Positions 59,331 through 64,000 of a DNA stretch of 64,000 nt are shown in pieces. The stretch is from contig NC_064239.1 in NCBI RefSeq assembly GCF_023101765.2, positions 13,226,315 through 13,290,314 on the forward strand. The letters run 5' to 3'. The notes beneath the pieces are model-generated. The model made no database searches and was not told where the DNA came from. It was given only the letters and a program-made list of their open reading frames with translations. Positions within the stretch are counted from its first letter, which is position 1. Each line of letters starts with the position of its first letter. Position numbers and translations under genes: made by a program. The stretch comes from Spodoptera frugiperda. Its lineage: Eukaryota > Arthropoda > Insecta > Lepidoptera > Noctuidae.

Positions 59331-59779
59331 TTCAAAACTTTTGAAATACATTGTAACATGTTAACTTTAAATTAGGTACTTGCAACATGCAAATACATTT
59401 GGCAATCCAAAATGGCCTTAATAAAGTCTTTAATAGTTAATAAATAAGTAAATAGGCTATGTATAACTAATCGGCTAACTGCTAAGGTCGACAAGACCTC
59501 TAAACTCGAGCAATGACTCGATACAAATTCGTCGCGTAATGCCGACCACACCCTGCATGTGTGCATAGAGAAGTGTAGGGACAGAGATTTTGTTGTAGAA
59601 GGCTAAAAGCCGTGGCTGCGGCAACGCAGTTGTAACTCTTTTAGTTTTGCAAGTGTTTATGGGTAGCACCGGTTGATTGCCATTAAGTGATCTGTTTACT
59701 CTTGTAGTCCATAAAAAATATTATTTGATTTAGCAGTTCGCCAGTTGGTATTTTCAGAAAAAAATTCTCCTCATAATAT

Positions 59780-59880
59780 GTAGGGCAAAGTTTCCCAAAG
59801 TGGGGTACGCAAATCCCCTACCGTCGAATGACGTCGACGACGGCGGCAGTAGGTTCGCGACAAGATTTAAGTAATAGTGG
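59780..59880. repeat. possible hAT-type terminus
   Basis: GGGCAAAGTTTCCCAAAGTG GGGTACGC resembles hAT terminal repeats (CA..G.TTTCCCAAA). No partner end or transposase was found; the GC-rich GACGTCGACGACGGCGGC follows. Confidence 0.35.
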
Positions 59881-60522
59881 CTTATGTGAGAGTGGGTTTT
59901 CACACATGGTCATGATACAGACATCGACTGGATAAAAATACTCAATGTACATTGAAAAAATTGCTGTATTTTTTTGATATTTTTCTTAACATAAGCAGAA
60001 CCACAATTTCATCATCTTGTTTCTATAGAATGTTTTCTTTAATAACACACTACCTCAAAGCTGCACAAATCGCAGAGCGACAATCAATAAAATCCTCTGT
60101 CACACATCTACTCTGTAGACATTAAAATGAAGCCATACACACATGCCGAGTAAAATGTCACTTCCTTGTGAACTGATAGCTTACCATGTAACTGTCAGTA
60201 ATGTCATTACGATGGTAATAACAACCAGTTTACCATAACCCCGCTTTGTATGCTCTTTGCGCACATTCGACGGTCAAGTTATACTGGACTGTATAGGTTG
60301 ATGTGAAGCTGTGCCTCTAGACCATAATCAAGTCCTCTTTGATGTCCTCGCCCGTCCCAAACTCATGAATATGATATTCAGTAGGTAATAATGCTTCCAA
60401 AATGTCAATTGCCTTTAGGCTGTTGTTGTGTTATTTAGATAAGTACTACCACGGGGTCCTACTGAATCTCATTACTGATTTGTAAATATTTTCTTTAAAA
60501 CTTTTTATTATTGTATCGCCTT

Positions 60523-60686
60523 TAACATTAGATCTTAAGACGGGATATTTACCATGTTTATTTATGTCTATGAGTTTCCGATATTTCATGATCATAGCGC
60601 TTGCAACTTGCTTGAGTTGCCGAAATATCGGAAACTCATAGACATAAATAAACGTGGTAAATATCCCGTCTCAAGTTCTAATGTTA
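60523..60686. repeat. 164-bp near-perfect hairpin (65-nt arms)
   Basis: Arms 60523-60587 and 60622-60686 are complementary with 3 mismatches, around a 34-nt loop. The arm contains GGGATATTTACC and TTTATTTATGTCTATGAGTT. No coding or known element similarity. Confidence 0.9.
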
Positions 60687-60719
60687 GTGTTAGTGATCAT
60701 GTCAATTTAAAAACTTATG

Positions 60720-60930
60720 TCACGCCTTTAGTACCCGAAGGGGTAGGCAGAGGTGCACAAAATGGCACGTAATTTACAATGTACACCCACTCTTTACAAT
60801 TTATGTTGTAAGTCCCATGTCTATTGCCATATACCAGGCACTTCCCAGTCTCACTACAGGTAAATTTAAAAAAAACCGATAAAAAGCCAGTAATACTTCT
60901 CCCGACCAGTAAAAAATTGATATTTTTAAA
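60720..60930 (-). repeat. SINE family B, reverse orientation
   Basis: CACGCCTTTAGTACCCGAAG, GGGGTAGGCAGAGGTGCACA, CTATTGCCATATACCAGGCA and the ACCGATAAAAAGCCAGTAAT block are the complement of 62440-62705. Confidence 0.7.
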
Positions 60931-61249
60931 ACTGTCCATATTTAATTGATCCAGTAGCTACATGTGCAATAGATTGACAAGTAATTCTATTTCTGATCGC
61001 TAATCACTAAACCACGAGCTTTTCAATGCTTCAATAAAAACAAAACATAAGTATGACGAACTCTGCTTACTGCAAACAAGTTTATAGTGTTATCTAGATA
61101 ATATATTATATCCTATACAGATAGGTCTAGGTAAGAATTAGTCAGACAAAAAATTAGATCGATGTGTGTAAAAAACTAGGTATAGGTAATCTATTTCTAC
61201 TTCCTACTCCGGCTTAGTTAATTAATACCTTTTTGTGTTATAATCACAA

Positions 61250-61540
61250 TAAGCTAACTGCCTCGTTAATCGAGTAGTCGCAAGTACGACTACCGGGCAA
61301 GAGGTCTCGGGTTTCGATTCCCTGGTCGGCCAAAGTATTACTAACTTTTTTAAGGTTTTTAGGAATATTTCTCAGTAGTAGCACGGAGTTTGGAATCGTG
61401 CCATGTATATGACAATAGGCTCATCCCCTATTACATGGAACTTATAACACAAATTGTGAAAATTGCCTGTACAGTGGCATTACGCGCAGTAATGTGCAGT
61501 CTCTACCTACCCCTATGGGGACAAAAAGCGTGTCATTGCA
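61250..61540 (+). repeat. SINE family B, near full length
   Basis: AACTGCCTCGTTAATCGAGT, GGTCTCGGGTTTCGATTCCC, CTCAGTAGTAGCACGGAGTT, CAATAGGCTCATCCCCTATT and CCTACCCCTATGGGGACAAA. Confidence 0.75.
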
Positions 61541-61859
61541 AAATTATTTCTTGTTAATTAAGTATACAGTTCCTAGCCACATTATTAGACGCATTCTTGT
61601 TTATTATATCAATTTAGATGAATTCATACAGATTATCTTCAGAACATACTTTTACATTAACATTATTATATATTTTTGTCTGTACGTTTAAGATGGGCAA
61701 TTAAACCTGAATCTCCTAACTAAGTAACACATAAAAAGATAAGTTGTATAACAAGAGCAATAAAACCTAACAAGGTGTAACTTAAGTTGTGATTAAGTGA
61801 TTACATAGTTAAACCAGAGATGATTATGTAGTTATCCATCTTGATAAATTTTAATATTT

Positions 61860-61935
61860 TTAACCGACTTCCCAAAAAGGAGGTTTTCAATTCGGCCGTA
61901 TGTTTTTTTGCGGTATTTGTATGTACACCGATTAC
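61860..61935 (+). repeat. short dispersed repeat (CCGACTTCCCAAAAAGGAGG)
   Basis: CCGACTTCCCAAAAAGGAGG and TTTTCAATTCGGCCGTATG followed by T-rich sequence: a common lepidopteran repeat fragment. Confidence 0.45.
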
Positions 61936-62439
61936 GTTGAGGTTTATTTCAAATAAGGTTCTTTCTATTCAATTCTACACTGTAATAAGAATTATTAAGT
62001 ACTCTCAAACATACAGACAATATAAATACCCAAGTTAAAACTAAGCTAATTTTGTGAAACATATTCCGATTAAGTAGGAAAATTGAACCCGAAACCTTTC
62101 CACTTGTCATTTGCACTTACAACCATGTGACTATACATATGCATGCACATAAATTGAAATCACAACATAATCTCTTTCATAACTTACTTAGCTTTAACTT
62201 AAACGTAACTTAAGTTCACTGACAGCTTTTAACTTAACCGTGACACATATGAAAGTACTGGCAAGGTCATATTCACTTCCTGGTCAAGTAAAGGTATTAA
62301 GTTCACAACTTGCAGTTACCAAACTGGTTTCACTTATATGCAACTTAGTTATAAGGCAGTTGCAATTTGCAATGACATGACTTACAACGCCATCTAGCGA
62401 GCGAGTGAGTTAACGGTTGTATTGGGTGGATTATAAATA

Positions 62440-62705
62440 TAAGACTGCATCGTTGATCGAGTGTTCGCAAGTGCGACTGCCGGACAAGGGGTTCAGTTAC
62501 CGGGTCGGGCAAAGTACTACTGGGCTTTTTTCGGTTTTTCGAAAATTTCTCAGTAGTAGCACAGAATCTACAATTGGGCCCAGTATATGCCAATAGGCTC
62601 ACCACCTATTACAAATGGTTAAAAGTGCGTGTACATTGTATAGCGGTATAACGCGCCGTTATATGCACCTCTGCCTAACCCTACGGGAATAAAAGGAGTG
62701 ACGTT
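62440..62705 (+). repeat. SINE family B, near full length
   Basis: GACTGCATCGTTGATCGAGT, GGGTCGGGCAAAGTACTACT, TTTCGGTTTTTCGAAAATTT, CTCAGTAGTAGCACAGAATC, GCACCTCTGCCTAACCCTAC and GGAATAAAAGGAGTGACGTT. Confidence 0.75.
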
Positions 62706-63029
62706 CAGTATCAACAACGAATCAGATTCGTTTCCCAACTTATTTTATTACAGGAAAAATATTTGAAAACTGGATTTTAATATAATAAACAAGACAGTTA
62801 GTTCCAGTAATTTTCTTTACAAAGATATGTAAACTAATTTGAAGTGATTGAGTCAGTGCAACTGTACAACCGCCCTGATCGGTGACCTTTGTGCAAAGAA
62901 TGCAGGCCTGCTGAGGTGGGCAGCTTTACTGTATCAACACTATTCATATTTAGTTATTTATTTACAATACCATAATCATAGTAAATATATAATTTTCATC
63001 AAGCTTTTAAACAACAAGTATAATAACGT

Positions 63030-63175
63030 ACTGTATAGCGGGAGCTGCGGTCTGCCTAGCGGGTTTACCGGGGCTCCGGCTCGAAAAGCAGGAGTAGGAA
63101 CAGGTTGGTTTGTAGTCAGTAAGAGTCTGACACTCACGCGTCGCCCAAAGTGGGAGATTTCCCCCTCAAAAAAGG
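63030..63175 (+). repeat. family C interspersed repeat
   Basis: GCGGTCTGCCTAGCGGGTTT, GGCTCGAAAAGCAGGAGTAG, TTTGTAGTCAGTAAGAGTCT and GATTTCCCCCTCAAAAAAGG; it includes a fuller left end than most copies. Confidence 0.75.
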
Positions 63176-64000
63176 ATTTTTTAGAGTTCAATGTCTTACT
63201 GAATTATCGTCTTTGAGATTTTTTGAATAAGTAATTTGTTCTCAATAAATGTAGTTACTCGATAAAAAAGGAACTTAAGATTATCTTGTTTTCTACCCTA
63301 CTGTGCTTTCCGTTTCCTCTTTGAATAAAATAATTACCGGTTAATAATGCGCCCTCCCATATTTTAACCTATGCACGTAAAAATAAGGATTCTTGTGGCG
63401 TTTAGTTAAGTAGAATCGAGCTGCGGGTTGTGTTCAACAAGGTTTGTCACCTCGTAAAAATGCAGCCAACTGGGTTAGTCCGATCTGAGTTTTAAAACTA
63501 ATAAATTACGAACAATACCCAAAATCCTTGGCGTGGTATTCACACAAAGTATTATATATTTCGTTGCGGTGCACATAAAAATGCTAATTACGTGTACATT
63601 CTCTGGCGGCTGATGCTAGATAACTCCTCACACAGCTGTAACCTTCATCAGCTCCTAATTGGTATAATCTTATCTGAAGGAATGCAGACAAATGCTGTTC
63701 TTGTGATTTAATGCCCGTTGCTATGTTGGTGGTGATATTACGTCATAATTTTATTATTATGACAACTGAAAGAGAAGTTAAAAATATATAACAATGCATT
63801 AGTTATCGCAAACCTGCCCCTTTGGAACCTATAGGTACTTAACTAATTTTCTGGGTGAAAGATAACATATAATCAATTAAAAAATTAAAGAGAGTAGCTG
63901 TAAGTTATAATTATACACACTTACGTCTAAATTTCTTCTGATTTATTTGGTTGTGGGATCCAAGACAGTCATTCACTTCCTCGGGACGCGTTGGGCTTCA
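63176..64000. other. no gene recognised at the right edge
   Basis: Ordinary AT-rich sequence with no exon, repeat family or motif that I can name. Confidence 0.4.

Noticed and set aside
62345..62605. Frame with a CPTQETNPRP-like peptide, also at 14232 and 51996
   Set aside because: This recurrent peptide is the translation of the family B SINE head in the antisense direction, not a protein family.
1..64000. CRISPR array, phage or bacterial operon, telomeric TTAGG array
   Set aside because: None seen: no regularly spaced repeats, no polycistronic compact gene layout, and introns with insect-type exons throughout.

Overview
This window is insect nuclear DNA, almost certainly from a moth and probably a noctuid. 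It is AT-rich, has spliced genes with GT-AG introns, and is packed with short interspersed repeats typical of Lepidoptera. Four protein-coding genes can be supported by joining exons by eye; everything else of any size is repeat or featureless AT-rich spacer. No bacterial-type operon, CRISPR array, rRNA or free-standing tRNA gene was seen.

Layout. (1) 1-7498: repeats and AT-rich DNA, presumably a long intron and 3' part of the next gene. (2) 7499-8853, minus strand: two 5' exons of a CD36/class B scavenger receptor; the remaining exons lie beyond the left end or were not recognised. A tiny candidate first coding exon lies at 14478-14499 and joins in frame. (3) 15485-22013, minus strand: a complete seven-exon gene for the Hsp70/Hsp90-organising co-chaperone Hop (STIP1), 540 aa. 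(4) 23126-27608, plus strand: a complete three-exon gene for Mad, the BMP/Dpp-pathway receptor-regulated Smad, 422 aa, divergent from Hop with about 1.1 kb between start codons. (5) 27609-41247: a 13.6-kb gene-free stretch of AT-rich DNA, small inverted-repeat elements, SINEs and LINE tails. (6) 41343-54405, plus strand: a complete three-exon gene for a secreted R&R-consensus cuticular protein, 285 aa, with a 10.9-kb first intron full of repeats. (7) 54406-64000: 3' flank and repeats only.

The four genes are not functionally linked: a lipid/ligand scavenger receptor, a cytosolic chaperone adaptor, a transcription factor and an exoskeleton protein. The clearest regulatory signal is a perfect three-unit heat-shock element about 160 bp upstream of the Hop start codon. 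The repeat landscape holds the most unusual observations: an 870-bp foldback element (two copies) one of which sits inside a tRNA-derived SINE so that the empty site can be reconstructed; a 398-bp near-identical direct repeat around the candidate receptor first exon; a 164-bp near-perfect hairpin; two perfect quasi-palindromes within 0.5 kb; and a reverse-transcriptase motif fragment abutting a cuticle-gene splice acceptor. I found no convincing new multi-gene system.
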